Source: Rhodospirillaceae bacterium (GTDB lineage: Bacteria > Pseudomonadota > Alphaproteobacteria > DSM-16000 > Inquilinaceae). Taken from it: DNA of 5,233 nucleotides. The stretch is from positions 5,181 through 10,413 of the forward strand of contig JAGQRL010000104.1 in NCBI GenBank assembly GCA_020425485.1. The letters run 5' to 3'. Shown piece by piece: positions 5,079-5,233 of this stretch (positions within the stretch are counted from its first letter, which is position 1; the number at the start of each line of letters is the position of its first letter). The notes under the pieces are model-generated. The model was given only the letters and a program-made list of their open reading frames with translations, did no database searches and was not told the origin of the DNA. Made by a program: the position numbers and the translations under genes.

Positions 5079-5233
5079 CTACAGAATCTGGCTGAGGAAT
5101 TCCTTGGTGCGCGGGTCTTGCGCGTACTGGAAGAACTCGGCCGGCGGGCCGTGTTCGACAATCCGGCCATGGTCGGTGAAATAGATGTGGTCGGCGATTT
5201 CCCGCGCAAAGCCCATCTCGTGGGTCACCAGCA
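5079..5233 (-). CDS. Polar amino-acid ABC transporter ATP-binding protein, C-terminal end (runs off the right edge)
   Basis: Only the last 50 residues and the TAG stop (5081-5079) are inside the window. The visible sequence starts LVTHEMGFAREIADHIYF, which contains the switch (H-loop) histidine of ABC ATPases in the VTHEMGFA form typical of the GlnQ/HisP/AapP polar amino-acid uptake family. It continues with DHGRIVEHGPPAEFF and ends with RTKEFLSQIL, the usual C-terminus of this family. The protein would power import of amino acids through a membrane permease pair fed by a periplasmic binding protein, all presumably encoded to the right. The exact substrate (general L-amino acids, glutamate or another) cannot be told from this fragment, so I give no symbol. 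The Walker and signature motifs are outside the window. Confidence 0.93.
   Translation of the reverse strand, partial: LVTHEMGFAREIADHIYFTDHGRIVEHGPPAEFFQYAQDPRTKEFLSQIL

Overview
This window looks like chromosomal DNA of a GC-rich alphaproteobacterium, possibly a Rhodospirillales-type organism. The evidence is a tRNA-Thr(GGT) whose body matches the alphaproteobacterial form as I remember it, an amino-acid ABC ATPase tail of the AapP type ending in FLSQIL, and dense GGDEF signalling genes. This is a judgement from recalled patterns, not a search. Every gene I can support lies on the minus strand; the long plus-strand reading frames are shadows of these genes.

Reading in minus-strand gene order from the right edge: (1) 5079-5233 is the C-terminal end of a polar amino-acid ABC transporter ATPase. 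(2) 4746-5078 is a gene-free stretch holding terminator-like hairpins, an AT-rich tract and a possible promoter. (3) 3150-4745 is a full-length membrane diguanylate cyclase with a periplasmic double-Cache-like sensor. (4) 2890-2964 is tRNA-Thr(GGT) with an encoded CCA. (5) 1113-2711 is a second membrane diguanylate cyclase, a full-length paralogue of the first. (6) 699-971 is a small three-helix membrane protein of unknown function with a strong ribosome binding site. (7) 1-464 is the N-terminal part of a LacI-family repressor, with a LacI-type operator palindrome about 55 bases upstream of its start.

The central theme is c-di-GMP signalling. The two cyclases have the same architecture: TM, periplasmic sensor, TM, short linker, GGDEF. 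Both have intact active sites and intact RxxD inhibitory sites. Both also carry exactly two periplasmic cysteines, at matching positions. Their sensor domains have diverged more than their catalytic domains, so they probably make the same messenger in response to different signals. The first 300 or so bases of the right-hand cyclase gene are far more AT-rich (about 44% GC by hand count over 4441-4680) than the surroundings (about 70% in a sampled line). This may mark a mosaic or recently acquired 5' end.

I see no CRISPR array, transposase, integrase, phage gene or recognisable defence system. The most interesting points are the paralogous cyclase pair split by a tRNA gene, the conserved periplasmic cysteine pair, the compositional break, the LacI-type operator, and a 14-base repeat found beside two gene ends.
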